Assembly: GCF_900105255.1 (NCBI RefSeq) | Contig: NZ_LT629763.1 | Location: forward strand, 1,116,001 to 1,180,000 | Length of the DNA: 64,000 nucleotides | From: Halopseudomonas sabulinigri | GTDB lineage: Bacteria > Pseudomonadota > Gammaproteobacteria > Pseudomonadales > Pseudomonadaceae | Reading direction: 5' to 3' | Shown here: positions 10,098-18,927 of the stretch, piece after piece | How positions within the stretch are numbered: position 1 is the stretch's first letter | Layout of the letters: each line of letters begins with the position of its first letter | Position numbers and translations under genes: made by a program | Notes under the pieces: model-generated | What the model was told of the DNA's origin: nothing | What the model saw: the letters and a program-made list of their open reading frames with translations, nothing else | Databases searched by the model: none

Positions 10098-11129
10098 TTA
10101 CTCCTGAATGGGTGAATGCGGGGCGGATGCAGCGGGCAGAGTGGCAAGCAAGGCCGCAGCGAAAGCATCGCTCAGTTCGGCCTCTACGCTCAGATACCAC
10201 CAGTTTTCCTGTGCCAAGGCACGGCACTTCACTGCATCCTTCTCGGTCATTATGACCAGTTTTTCCTTGGGGAGATCGTTCAGCGATTCGGGGGAGTAGC
10301 TGGCATGATCAGCAAACACGCGCGGCACATAACGGAAGCCGCACAATTCCAATGTGCGAAAAAAACGCTCTGGATTGCCAATGCCAGCCACTGCCACCAC
10401 GTCACGCTCACCCTGCCAGAGATCCAATGGCACCTGCTTGCCAGTACGCAGGTGAATCAGGCTGGTTGGCCTTAGCTGCATGGCATAACAGGCGCCCTGA
10501 TCCTGGGCGGCTCCGTTGCTGACCAGCAGGTCTACCGCGGCCAAACGCTCCGCAGGTTCACGCAGCGGCCCTTCCGGCAAACAGCGCGCATTGCCCAGGC
10601 CACGCTGTGCGTCGAGCATCACCAACTCCACGGTTCGCCCCAACGCATAGTGCTGCAGCCCGTCATCGCTGATGATCAGGTCAATATCGCCGCTGGCCAG
10701 CAGCGCCCGTGCAGCGGCCGGACGGTCGGGATCAATCACCACCGGCACCTGCGCGCGCTGCGCGATCAACAACGGCTCGTCGCCGCTGTGGTCGGCATTA
10801 CCAGCAGGGTCGACGCGCCATGGCAAAGCAGGTGGCGTGCCGCCATAACCACGGCTGATCACCCCCACACGATAGCCATGACTACGCAGAAACGCGGCCA
10901 GCCAAAGCACCATCGGCGTCTTTCCTGTACCGCCCAGCGTTATATTACCAACGACAATCAGCGGAACCGGCGGCTGCCATTGCGCTGTCTGCCCGTTCAG
11001 ATAACGCTGCCGACGGCGCTGCGCCACCAGGCGATACAACGCCGATAAGGGCCGCAAGAGTACCAGCCAGCGCGCCTTACCATACCAGGCACGCAGCAGA
11101 CCCTGCTCAAGGCTCTGCTGCCACTTCAT
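10098..11129 (-). CDS. lpxK: Tetraacyldisaccharide 4'-kinase
   Basis: LpxK phosphorylates the 4' position of the lipid A disaccharide on the inner face of the inner membrane. The 343-residue product has a hydrophobic N-terminal region and the Walker A motif at about residues 61-72 ([12 protein letters not shown]). The conserved segments SRGYGG and [13 protein letters not shown] follow. The ATG at 11129 (MKWQQSLEQ) is chosen because it aligns with LpxK N-termini; the longer frame to 11195 adds 22 unlikely residues. ExbD ends 73 nt upstream and ycaR begins 4 nt downstream. Confidence 0.94.
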   Translation of the reverse strand: MKWQQSLEQGLLRAWYGKARWLVLLRPLSALYRLVAQRRRQRYLNGQTAQWQPPVPLIVVGNITLGGTGKTPMVLWLAAFLRSHGYRVGVISRGYGGTPPALPWRVDPAGNADHSGDEPLLIAQRAQVPVVIDPDRPAAARALLASGDIDLIISDDGLQHYALGRTVELVMLDAQRGLGNARCLPEGPLREPAERLAAVDLLVSNGAAQDQGACYAMQLRPTSLIHLRTGKQVPLDLWQGERDVVAVAGIGNPERFFRTLELCGFRYVPRVFADHASYSPESLNDLPKEKLVIMTEKDAVKCRALAQENWWYLSVEAELSDAFAAALLATLPAASAPHSPIQE

Positions 11130-11202
11130 GGCAGCAACACCGATGCCCGCCTGCACCAGGGGCCTGGCGATGCAGCCGCGACAACCCCCGTGCAAAAGCC
11201 CT

Positions 11203-11637
11203 TCACTGCTGCTCGTCCGCTCCGACTTCGCTGGTGGTCAGCCGCAAGCGACTGAAGCCCAACTGTCCGGCCGCATCCATCGCGGTAATCACATACTGAT
11301 GCGGGGTCTGCGCATCCGCCGTGATGACTACCGGCAGCATGTTATCGCCGCCGGACTCTTTCTGCAGCGCGGCCTTGAGATTACTCAGGTTCGGATTCAG
11401 CAGTGCCTTCTCGTTCAAGGCCATTTCACCGGTAGCGGCAATGGTGAGCTCAAGTTGCTGGATATTGCGATTTTCCACCCGCTCGCCGGAAACGGCCTGG
11501 GGCAAATCCAGCTTCAGCTGGGTTTCGCGGGTGAATGTGGTCGAAACCATGAAGAAAATCAGCAGCAGAAACACCACGTCAATCAGTGGCGTCAGGTTGA
11601 CACTGACCTCCTCCGTTCTTTGCCGGCGAAAGTTCAC
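11203..11637 (-). CDS. exbD: ExbD/TolR-family biopolymer transport protein
   Basis: The 144-residue product has one N-terminal membrane helix at about 16-36 preceded by a basic cytoplasmic segment. The conserved membrane aspartate of ExbD/TolR is Asp20 in NLTPLIDVVFLLLIFFM. The rest is periplasmic. It would pair with the ExbB-like protein encoded 2 nt upstream to use the proton gradient for work across the envelope. It sits directly before lpxK rather than next to tonB. A link to envelope or LPS function is therefore possible, but only inferred from position. The start is a GTG at 11637. Confidence 0.9.
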   Translation of the reverse strand: MNFRRQRTEEVSVNLTPLIDVVFLLLIFFMVSTTFTRETQLKLDLPQAVSGERVENRNIQQLELTIAATGEMALNEKALLNPNLSNLKAALQKESGGDNMLPVVITADAQTPHQYVITAMDAAGQLGFSRLRLTTSEVGADEQQ

Positions 11638-11639
11638 GG

Positions 11640-12323
11640 TCAGGCTCCCTTACCGGCTACCGCCGCCGCTGGAGTACGTTTGCTGCTGCCGTTGTCCTTG
11701 CCGCCATTGAACTCCACATCACGATTGCCCTGCACCACCTCAACCAGCTTGGTGGCTTCCTGTTCCATGGCGATCACCAGCTCGTCTACACGGCGGACAA
11801 AGAAGCGATGAAAGAACACGGCGGGGATCGCCACGGTCAGACCCGCCGCTGTGGTAATCAGCGCCTTGGAGATACCGCCTGCCAACACGCCGGTGTTACC
11901 GGTGCCTTGGACCATAATGGCGCTGAACACGTCGATCATGCCGATCACCGTACCCAACAAACCCAGCAACGGGGTGATCGCCGCGATGGTACCGAGGGTG
12001 TTGAGGTAGCGCTCCAGCTCGTGCACCACCTTACCGGCTGCCTCCTGGATACACTCTTTCATGATTTCACGACCATGACGCGAGTTGGCCAGGCCGGCAG
12101 CGAGAATCTCACCCAGCGGGGAGTCGGCTCTTAGGGTTTTCAGTTTGACCGCATCGAGCTGGCCGTCCTTGATCCAGCGCCAGACTTGTCCAAGCAGGTT
12201 GTCCGGTGCCACGCGACTGGTGCGCAGCGCCCACAAACGCTCAATAACAATAGCCACAGCAATAACAGATGACAGAATGATCGGCAGCATCAGCCAGCCA
12301 CCGGAACTGATCAATTCCCACAC
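11640..12323 (-). CDS. exbB: MotA/TolQ/ExbB proton-channel family protein
   Basis: This 227-residue inner-membrane protein has three predicted membrane segments. They lie at about 8-26 (GGWLMLPIILSSVIAVAIVI), 110-135 (IAAITPLLGLLGTVIGMIDVF) and 150-175 (ALITTAAGLTVAIPAVFFHRFF). The middle and last helices carry the conserved ExbB/TolQ threonines and glycines. The start is a GTG at 12323, with exbD 2 nt downstream. This is the first gene of the envelope operon, and its promoter should lie in the 80 nt before comEC's stop. TolQ is a possible alternative name, but there are no tolR/A/B/pal neighbours. Confidence 0.9.
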   Translation of the reverse strand: MWELISSGGWLMLPIILSSVIAVAIVIERLWALRTSRVAPDNLLGQVWRWIKDGQLDAVKLKTLRADSPLGEILAAGLANSRHGREIMKECIQEAAGKVVHELERYLNTLGTIAAITPLLGLLGTVIGMIDVFSAIMVQGTGNTGVLAGGISKALITTAAGLTVAIPAVFFHRFFVRRVDELVIAMEQEATKLVEVVQGNRDVEFNGGKDNGSSKRTPAAAVAGKGA

Positions 12324-12403
12324 AAGCGATCCCTCCCCAAAATGGTTGTTTACTCTAGCACAGACATCTAACCGAAACGCCCTGTAACGGCAGTGCCCGC
12401 ACC

Positions 12404-14653
12404 TTATTGTTCATGCCAGAAACGCCGTGCCTTCTCGCGCCAGTGCCAGGTAAGTTCTGGCTCGACCTGACCATCCAGACGAAAGCGCACGGCGCCGGAG
12501 ACGGCAGTATAAACCGGTTCTACCGACAGTTCGCGATATCGTGCCACAACCTTGGGATGCGGATGCCCATAGCGATTGCTGGCGCCGGCACTGTAGACCA
12601 CCCAGCGCGGCGCAACCTGGCGAATGAACGCATAGGAAGAAGAGCTGACACTACCGTGGTGCGGCGCAAGGAGCACGCTGGCTCGGCGCAGCGCCGGTAG
12701 CAGATGATACTCACCTGCCTGCCGAATATCCCCCGGCAGAAGTACCCCGCTCTGCCCCGCGCTCAACTGCAGCACACAGGAGCGGTCGTTGGACGCCGCC
12801 TGCTGCTGCGCGCCTGGCAACAGCTCGAAGGTGACACCATCCCAGGTCCAGCGTTGCGCCCTGCAAGGTTCGGCAACCAGACCCGCAGCCAGCCGTTCCG
12901 GCTCGCCACTGATCACTCGCTCAACCGGCAAGCGCTGCTGCACCGCCAGCGCGCCGCCGGCGTGGTCATTATCAGCATGACTGATCAACAGCATATCCAG
13001 CCGGGTGACACCGCTGGCCAACAGCGCCGGCAATACCACGGCCTCGCCCAGGTCAAAGCCGCTGGACAGGCGTGCCCCGGCGTCGTAGAGCAGATCGTGT
13101 TCGGCAGTCTGTACATGGATCGCCAAGCCCTGCCCCACATCCAGCACGGTCAGTTGCAGTTCGCCTTGATCCGGGCGCGCAAATTGGGGTAACAACAACG
13201 GCAGTAGACACAGCCCAGCAGGCAACCACAACAGCCGCGACAGCGGGCTCAGCAGCATCAGACTGCCAGCCAGCGCACACAGCCAGCCTAGCCAGCCGGG
13301 AAACGCGAAATGTACTAGCGGGCTGAAGCCCGCGACCCAGGTAAGCCCATTAAACAGCAACCCTAACGCGCCGGCGGCGTACTGCAAGAGCAGCGGCCAG
13401 CCGGTCAATAACTCCACCAATGCGCCCAGCAGCGCCAGCGGCAGAAGGAACACACTAAGACAGGGAATCGCGACCAGGTTAACCAGCAATGCCGACGCAC
13501 TGCTCGGCATACCCCACAGCACCAGCCACGGCCACAACCCGAGATAGACTACCCACTGTGCGCTGCCCCAGCGCGCCCACACGCCTTGCAAAGCCAAACG
13601 ACCGCTGAGGCCAAAAATCAGCAAACCCACCGCCATAAACGACAACCAGAACCCGGCCCGCAGCGGCGCAGCGGGGTTCAGCGCCACCACCACTACCAAC
13701 GCTGCCAGCCAGATCAGCAGCGGACTGGGCCTGCGCTGCCAGAGTTGCATGCAACACGCCAGGGCGCACATCAACAATGCGCGTTGCACCGGCACGGCAA
13801 AGCCAGACAGTGCCGCGTAGACAGCGGCCGCAGCCAGTGCCACCGGTGCAGAAAGCCATAGCTGCGGCCAGGCCCAGGCGAAACGACCCCAGCGCAGCAG
13901 TTGCCTGGTAAGCCAGAACACAGTCAGCGCGAGCATGCCCACATGCAGCCCTGAAATAACCATCAGGTGGCTTGTGCCCGTAGCCTGCAATACTTCCCAA
14001 TCAGAGTCGCTCAAGCTCGACTTGTCACCCAACACCAGCGCCAATAATCGCTGACCCTCGGGCACTGGCGCCAAGGCCGCCGAGAAACGCGCGCGCAGTG
14101 CTTCACGCCAGGAGGCACTGGCTGACGCCGACACCCGCTCGCCGCCCCGCACACTGCCCAAGCCGCCCGTGCCCGCGGCGTACAGCCAGGCTTCATAATC
14201 AAAACTGCCGGGATTGCTTAACCCCCTTGGCCGCCGTAACCGCGTCTCGAACGACCAGAGTTCGCCGGCCGCTACCGGCTCACCACCCCACCAATGCAAG
14301 CGCAGACTCGGCAGCGTTTCGCCACTGTCCTGGCGCCGCACGGACTCCAGCTGAAAGCGCCGACCGGTCTCGGTCTGTTCCGGCAAGCCCGCAATGCGCC
14401 CTTCAATTTGCACCGTATGGCCATCCAAGGCCTGATCCAGTCGCTGCGCTATAGCCTGATGGTGAAAGATCAAGGCCCAGACCAATCCGCATAACAAAAA
14501 ACACAAACAGCGCCCCGCGGCCCCCACACGCCAAAGTAGCAGCGCCGCCGGCAGCAGCGGCACCAGCCACCCAAGTGAAGGGAGTTGTGAGAAACACAGT
14601 GGTAGCAGCAAGCCCGCAAGCAGACTCGCCAACAACAGACGCAGATCGCTCAA
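12404..14653 (-). CDS. comEC: DNA internalization protein ComEC/Rec2
   Basis: ComEC forms the inner-membrane channel for single-stranded DNA during natural transformation. The protein has an N-terminal OB-like periplasmic region and a Competence domain with many membrane helices, including the segment GDKSSLSDSDWEVLQATGTS before HLMVISGLHVG. A C-terminal metallo-beta-lactamase domain carries LLISHADNDHAGGA and LLAPHHGSVSSSS. I place the start at a TTG at 14653, with AGGA 7 nt upstream and directly before the first helix, giving 749 residues. An ATG at 14725 would add 24 polar residues and leave only 23 nt to the divergent gene. The stop is certain, the start is not. Confidence 0.88.
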   Translation of the reverse strand: MSDLRLLLASLLAGLLLPLCFSQLPSLGWLVPLLPAALLLWRVGAAGRCLCFLLCGLVWALIFHHQAIAQRLDQALDGHTVQIEGRIAGLPEQTETGRRFQLESVRRQDSGETLPSLRLHWWGGEPVAAGELWSFETRLRRPRGLSNPGSFDYEAWLYAAGTGGLGSVRGGERVSASASASWREALRARFSAALAPVPEGQRLLALVLGDKSSLSDSDWEVLQATGTSHLMVISGLHVGMLALTVFWLTRQLLRWGRFAWAWPQLWLSAPVALAAAAVYAALSGFAVPVQRALLMCALACCMQLWQRRPSPLLIWLAALVVVVALNPAAPLRAGFWLSFMAVGLLIFGLSGRLALQGVWARWGSAQWVVYLGLWPWLVLWGMPSSASALLVNLVAIPCLSVFLLPLALLGALVELLTGWPLLLQYAAGALGLLFNGLTWVAGFSPLVHFAFPGWLGWLCALAGSLMLLSPLSRLLWLPAGLCLLPLLLPQFARPDQGELQLTVLDVGQGLAIHVQTAEHDLLYDAGARLSSGFDLGEAVVLPALLASGVTRLDMLLISHADNDHAGGALAVQQRLPVERVISGEPERLAAGLVAEPCRAQRWTWDGVTFELLPGAQQQAASNDRSCVLQLSAGQSGVLLPGDIRQAGEYHLLPALRRASVLLAPHHGSVSSSSYAFIRQVAPRWVVYSAGASNRYGHPHPKVVARYRELSVEPVYTAVSGAVRFRLDGQVEPELTWHWREKARRFWHEQ

Positions 14654-14748
14654 GCAAACATCCTGTAATCGACTATGCTGCCAGGCAGTAGTGCCCGTCT
14701 GACATTCCATGCATAATTGGCGCACGCCACAGTAGCCGAAACCCTGCG

Positions 14749-15273
14749 ATGCCTCGCCGTCTATTCAAACGACTGATGCCCCATCCGGACCGAATCAAAG
14801 GCAGCAAGTCCCTGCGCTTCATGGGTAACTTGCTACACGATCCGAACCTCTGGCATCTCAACCGCCACAGCGTTGCGCGGGCAATGGCAGTGGGTCTGTT
14901 CGTCGCGCTCATGCCCATTCCACTACAGATGCTGGTCGCCGCAGCAATTGCCGTACTGGTGCGTTCCAACCTGCCGATTTCGGTCAGCCTGGTCTGGCTG
15001 ACCAACCCGGTCACCATGCCGCCGATTTTCTATGCCCAATACAAGGTCGGCACCCTACTCCTGGGCGCGCCCGAACGCAGCATGCCCATGGAGCTGTCCT
15101 TCAATTGGCTGATGGCGGAGCTGCATCACATCTGGCAACCCCTGTTACTGGGGTCGTTTCTGGTGGCCACGGTCTCGGCAGCGTTGGGCTACTGCCTGAC
15201 CATGTTGTATTGGCGGTGGTGGGTGTCGCGCAACTGGCAACGGCGCAAAATGCGAAACCGTCACCAGTCCTGA
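14749..15273 (+). CDS. DUF2062 inner-membrane protein
   Basis: This 174-residue protein belongs to the DUF2062 family. It has a basic N-terminus (MPRRLFKRLMPHPDRIKG), a first membrane helix containing VARAMAVGLFVALMPIPLQM, and the family's TNPVTMPPIFY segment near residue 85. A second hydrophobic region lies at about 128-155 and a basic C-terminus (NWQRRKMRNRHQ) follows. Function is unknown. It is divergent from comEC and ends 1 nt before the lolD stop on the other strand, with no terminator visible in between. The same comEC-DUF2062-lol order is found in Pseudomonas. Confidence 0.87.
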   Translation: MPRRLFKRLMPHPDRIKGSKSLRFMGNLLHDPNLWHLNRHSVARAMAVGLFVALMPIPLQMLVAAAIAVLVRSNLPISVSLVWLTNPVTMPPIFYAQYKVGTLLLGAPERSMPMELSFNWLMAELHHIWQPLLLGSFLVATVSAALGYCLTMLYWRWWVSRNWQRRKMRNRHQS

Positions 15274-15957
15274 TCAAGACTGCTCGCAGAGCTGCCCTTT
15301 CTTGAGCGTAAAAATGCGATCCATCTGCGCTGCCAGGGTCAGGTCGTGCGTGACCACCAAAAAGGCCGTACGCAGTGTTTGGCTAAGCTCGAGCATCAAT
15401 TGCTGAATACTCTCCGCAGTATGCTGATCCAGGTTCCCCGTGGGTTCATCCAGCAGCACGCAGGCCGGTTCATTGATTAGCGCTCGAGCAATGGCAACGC
15501 GCTGGCGCTCGCCGCCAGACAGCTCAGCCGGCTTATGTCCTATCCGCTCTGCAAGACCGACGCGCTCCAGCATCACTGTCGCTCGCTTGCGGGCTTCTGC
15601 TATTGGCGTCTTACCGATCAGCAAGGGCATACAGACATTTTCCAGCGCGCTGAACTCCGGCAACAAATGGTGAAACTGGTACACAAAGCCCAGATCAGCA
15701 TTGCGCAACTTACCGCGCTGGGTTTCCTGCATGGCCGATAGCTGCTGGCCGGCCAGCCAGACCTCCCCTTCAGAGGGCGTATCCAGCCCGCCCAGCATAT
15801 TCAACAGGGTGGTCTTGCCCGAGCCGGAGCTGCCGACAATGGCGATACGCTCGCCGCGGTGCAGAGAGAAGTGGACTTGATCCAGCACCCGCAGGCGCTG
15901 CGGGCCAACCGCGTATTCTTTACTGAGGCTACGGCATTCGAGAACAACATCAGTCAT
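15274..15957 (-). CDS. lolD: Lipoprotein-releasing ABC transporter ATPase LolD
   Basis: LolD is the ATPase that powers release of outer-membrane lipoproteins from the inner membrane to LolA. The 227-residue product has Walker [15 protein letters not shown] near residue 43, the Q-loop region [16 protein letters not shown] typical of LolD, signature [15 protein letters not shown], and Walker [13 protein letters not shown]. The start at 15957 lies 8 nt inside the lolC/E gene upstream, so the two are translationally coupled. No second LolC/E permease gene follows; the next gene is convergent DUF2062. Confidence 0.95.
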   Translation of the reverse strand: MTDVVLECRSLSKEYAVGPQRLRVLDQVHFSLHRGERIAIVGSSGSGKTTLLNMLGGLDTPSEGEVWLAGQQLSAMQETQRGKLRNADLGFVYQFHHLLPEFSALENVCMPLLIGKTPIAEARKRATVMLERVGLAERIGHKPAELSGGERQRVAIARALINEPACVLLDEPTGNLDQHTAESIQQLMLELSQTLRTAFLVVTHDLTLAAQMDRIFTLKKGQLCEQS

Positions 15958-17194
15958 AACGCAGGGCCTCCGCCGGCTCGGTTCGCGATGCCCGCCAGGC
16001 GGGATACAGGGTGGCGAGGAAGCTCAAACTGAGCGCTGCCCCACAGATAATGAAAACGTCACTCCAGATCAGCTCCGAAGGCAGATAGCTGATGAAATAG
16101 ACATCTGAGCTGAGAAACTGAATACCCAGCACGCGCTCAAGCCAGGCCACCATCTGCGATACGTTCAACGCAGCGAGCACCCCCAGCACGCAACCGCTGA
16201 TGGTGCCCACCACCCCGATCACCGAGCCCTGCACCATGAAAATGCCCATGATCGACATGGGTGTTGCGCCCAGGGTACGCAGAATGGCGATATCCGCTTT
16301 CTTGTCGGTCACCACCATGACCAGGGTTGAGATGATATTGAAGGCCGCGACCGCCACAATCAGCATCAGCAGCAAACCTATCATGGTCTTTTCCATCTTG
16401 ATCGCCGCAAACAGGTTGCCATGGGTACGCGTCCAGTCCTGCGCGTAATAATCACCCGGTAGCTGCTTGACCAGATCCCAGGCCACCTTGGGCGCCTCGA
16501 AGAGGTTATCCAGCTTGATGCGCACGCCCTGCACCTGGCCCGGCTGCCAACGGTTAAGTCTGCCCGCATCCGCTACATTGATCATCGCCAGCGAGCTGTC
16601 CAGTTCGGCACCCACCTTGAATACCCCCGCGACAGTAAAGCGCTTGAGGCGCGGAAAAACACCCGCCGGGGTTACCGAGGCTTCCGGCAATACAAAGGTG
16701 AGTTTGTCGCCCACGTCTACGTTGAAGCGCTTGGCGATCAGCTCACCAATAATGATGCCGAATTCGCCTTCCACCAGATTATCCAGTGAACCGCTCTGCA
16801 TGTGGTTTTCAATGATGGACACCGTCTTCTCGGCAGACGGCTCAACACCGGTCACCAACACTGGCGCGACGCTGCCATCGTGGGTCAGCATCCCTTGCAA
16901 CTGAATAAAGGGCGCAGTCGCCACCACCTTGGGGTTAGCGATCAATTGCTCCGACAGACCCTGCCAGTCGCTGATCGGCTGGTAACCGTTGATGGTCGCA
17001 TGCGGCACCATGCCCAGAATGCGGGTACGCAATTCACGGTCAAACCCGTTCATTACCGACAGCACCAGGATCATCACCATGACACCCAGGGTGAGTCCCA
17101 GCATGGAAATGAGAGAGATAAAGGAAATAAAGTGGTTACGGCGCTTGGCGCGCGTATAACGCAGCCCGATAAAAAACGGTAAGGGTCTGAACAT
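15950..17194 (-). CDS. lolC: Lipoprotein-releasing ABC transporter permease LolC/LolE (single, possibly LolF-type)
   Basis: This 414-residue integral membrane protein has the MacB/FtsX arrangement. One helix at about 25-50 ([21 protein letters not shown]) is followed by a periplasmic domain of about 220 residues and then three helices ([59 protein letters not shown]). The periplasmic segment [18 protein letters not shown] resembles the LolC hook that binds LolA. Only one permease gene accompanies lolD, whereas E. coli has LolC and LolE. It may act as a LolF-type homodimer, or a second gene may lie elsewhere. It is the first gene of the pair. Confidence 0.92.
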   Translation of the reverse strand: MFRPLPFFIGLRYTRAKRRNHFISFISLISMLGLTLGVMVMILVLSVMNGFDRELRTRILGMVPHATINGYQPISDWQGLSEQLIANPKVVATAPFIQLQGMLTHDGSVAPVLVTGVEPSAEKTVSIIENHMQSGSLDNLVEGEFGIIIGELIAKRFNVDVGDKLTFVLPEASVTPAGVFPRLKRFTVAGVFKVGAELDSSLAMINVADAGRLNRWQPGQVQGVRIKLDNLFEAPKVAWDLVKQLPGDYYAQDWTRTHGNLFAAIKMEKTMIGLLLMLIVAVAAFNIISTLVMVVTDKKADIAILRTLGATPMSIMGIFMVQGSVIGVVGTISGCVLGVLAALNVSQMVAWLERVLGIQFLSSDVYFISYLPSELIWSDVFIICGAALSLSFLATLYPAWRASRTEPAEALRYD

Positions 17195-17304
17195 GAAAAG
17201 CAGGTTACCTTATAAGCCGGGCTCAGCCGGTGAATTTTGAGCGACATGTTACACTGAACAGCAGCACTTGGTCAGCGCTGCGTAGGCGCCACACGAGATA
17301 CGCC

Positions 17305-17880
17305 ATGCAAACAGACAATAATGACAAGCGGGAGTTCTTCCGCATTCAGGATCAGATGGCGCTCGACGTCAAACCCATCGACGGACCAGGTGCCGACCTG
17401 GGGAGCCAGCATGGCCCACTGTTTGACCTGCTGACCGACATGCACATGCTCGACTACGAGTCACAGCACTTGTTACGGCAGATTTCCGAGCGCGACCGTG
17501 CCTTGGCCCAGTACCTCAAAATCATTAACAAACGCATCGACCTGCTGGGCAAAACCCTGGCCGTCGAGCTTTCTGGTGACTTCGGCGAGCCGGTAGAGGT
17601 CACTATCAGCGAGGGCGGCATGTCGTTCGAGTCAGACACCGCCTACCCTAAGGACGCTTGGCTGGCAGTTCGCCTGATTCTATTACCTGCACCACTGGGA
17701 CTGGCGATTCCCGGCCGAGTAGTGCGCTGCGACCCCACAGATACTGCAAACCGCTGGGCGCTCGGCATAAACTTCGATGTGCTGACCGACGCACAGCGCC
17801 AACTGCTCGCCCGGCATATACTGCAAAAACAGGCACAGGATATACGTGCCGCAAAATCGACTGAAAGGACCTCGACATGA
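17305..17880 (+). CDS. PilZ-domain protein
   Basis: The 191-residue product starts at ATG 17305 (MQTDNNDKREFFRIQD). It has an RxxxR pair (Arg9, Arg13) typical of the PilZ c-di-GMP switch, placed unusually close to the N-terminus. A helical middle part (about 40-90) follows. The PilZ barrel then contains EVTISEGGMSFES where the consensus would be [D/N]xSxxG. The first position is threonine instead of Asp/Asn, so c-di-GMP binding is plausible but not assured. The gene overlaps the next one by 4 nt (ATGA). Its partner and output are unknown. Confidence 0.82.
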   Translation: MQTDNNDKREFFRIQDQMALDVKPIDGPGADLGSQHGPLFDLLTDMHMLDYESQHLLRQISERDRALAQYLKIINKRIDLLGKTLAVELSGDFGEPVEVTISEGGMSFESDTAYPKDAWLAVRLILLPAPLGLAIPGRVVRCDPTDTANRWALGINFDVLTDAQRQLLARHILQKQAQDIRAAKSTERTST

Positions 17881-18173
17881 AACCGCTTCTGCACAGCCTC
17901 ATTCTCACCAGCACCCTGCTGGCCGCCAGCCCACTCTACGCCGACACGCTAAGCATCCCGGTCGGCGAACAGAGCAGCGCTCAGGCCACAAGCCTGCCCC
18001 AACGGGGCGCCAGCTTCGATGCCGTGTTGCGCGGCTGGGGTGAACCGGCAAAGCGACATGCCGCGGTGGGCCAACCACCGATAACCCGTTGGGACTATAA
18101 CGGCTTCAGCGTGTACTTCGAGTACAGCCATGTGATCGACAGCGTGCGCCAGCACACGCCCAAGGCACCCTGA
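17877..18173 (+). CDS. Small exported protein of unknown function
   Basis: This 98-residue protein has a clear Sec signal peptide (MKPLLHSLILTSTLLAASPLYA, cleavage expected after YA-D). The mature part is about 75 residues. It contains FDAVLRGWGEPAKRHAAVG, then PPITRWDYNGFSVYFEYSHV, a pattern I associate with a small family in Pseudomonas without an assigned function. It overlaps the PilZ gene by 4 nt and is followed 4 nt later by the GDPD gene, so all three are probably cotranslated. There are no cysteines in the mature part. Confidence 0.72.
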   Translation: MKPLLHSLILTSTLLAASPLYADTLSIPVGEQSSAQATSLPQRGASFDAVLRGWGEPAKRHAAVGQPPITRWDYNGFSVYFEYSHVIDSVRQHTPKAP

Positions 18174-18177
18174 TTCT

Positions 18178-18906
18178 ATGCCGTTGATTTATGGTCACCG
18201 CGGTGCCCGGGGCGAAGCCCCGGAAAACACATTGGCCAGCTTTCAGAAGGCCTTGAATGCAGGCGTCACCCGTGCAGAGCTGGATCTGCACCTGTCCGCA
18301 GACCAGGAACTGATGGTCATCCACGACCCCACGCTCAAGCGCACTACCGGGCGGCGCGGCAAGGTTGCCCAACACAGTGCCGCGGAGTTGATGCAACTGG
18401 ATGCTCGGCTGGGCCTGGCCGGCTGGCTGGAACCCTGCCCAATTCCCAGCCTGGAGCAGCTGTTCAGCCATTTCCCCGAGTTCGAACACTATCAGCTGGA
18501 AGTAAAAAGTGGTTCTGAGCGCCAGTCGCGTATTGTGCTCAAGGCCGTCCGGCAACTGGTGGATCGCTTTCAGTTACACGACAAGGTGGTAGTGACCTCC
18601 AGCAGCCGTACCCTGCTCAAATACGCTAAAAAGTCGGGCTTCTCGCTGCCTACCGGGCTGGTTGAGGAATATGGCCTGCTCGACCCGATCAAGGCAGCGC
18701 AGCGATACGGTTGCGAGTACCTGATACTCAACTGGAAGCTATGCACCCCTCAGCGGCTGCGCCAGGCGCAGGCGGCGGGTCTGCATGTTTCGGTATGGAC
18801 GGTAAACGAGCCGCAGCGTCTGCAGTGGCTGGCCGATATGGGCGTGGATAGCCTGATCACCGACTATCCCTTACGCGCCATGCAGCTACTCAAGCAGGGT
18901 GCCTGA
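18178..18906 (+). CDS. Glycerophosphodiester phosphodiesterase (cytosolic, UgpQ-like)
   Basis: GDPD enzymes hydrolyse glycerophosphodiesters from phospholipid turnover to glycerol-3-phosphate and an alcohol. The 242-residue product begins directly with the active-site strand PLIYGHRGARGEAPENT (catalytic His7, Arg8, Glu16). It then has AELDLHLSADQELMVIHDPT (Glu/Asp metal ligands and the second histidine) and a TIM-barrel end VSVWTVNEPQRLQWLADMGV. It lacks a signal peptide, so it should be cytosolic like UgpQ. It is third in the PilZ-secreted protein-GDPD unit. Its stop codon lies in the loop of a terminator hairpin. Confidence 0.9.
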   Translation: MPLIYGHRGARGEAPENTLASFQKALNAGVTRAELDLHLSADQELMVIHDPTLKRTTGRRGKVAQHSAAELMQLDARLGLAGWLEPCPIPSLEQLFSHFPEFEHYQLEVKSGSERQSRIVLKAVRQLVDRFQLHDKVVVTSSSRTLLKYAKKSGFSLPTGLVEEYGLLDPIKAAQRYGCEYLILNWKLCTPQRLRQAQAAGLHVSVWTVNEPQRLQWLADMGVDSLITDYPLRAMQLLKQGA

Positions 18907-18927
18907 GCAACGCACCCTGCTTTTGTT
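18892..18927. terminator. Terminator overlapping the GDPD stop codon
   Basis: AAGCAGGGTGC at 18892-18902 pairs perfectly with GCACCCTGCTT at 18912-18922 around a 9-nt loop that contains the TGA of the GDPD gene. It is followed by TTGTT. It lies between convergent GDPD and sthA and its stem also begins and ends in AA/TT, so it may serve both. Confidence 0.78.

Noticed and set aside
17305-18173. Idea that the PilZ and secreted-protein genes are a transferred defence or toxin module
   Set aside because: Composition matches neighbours, gene order matches core Pseudomonas, and there are no toxin, nuclease or mobility features.
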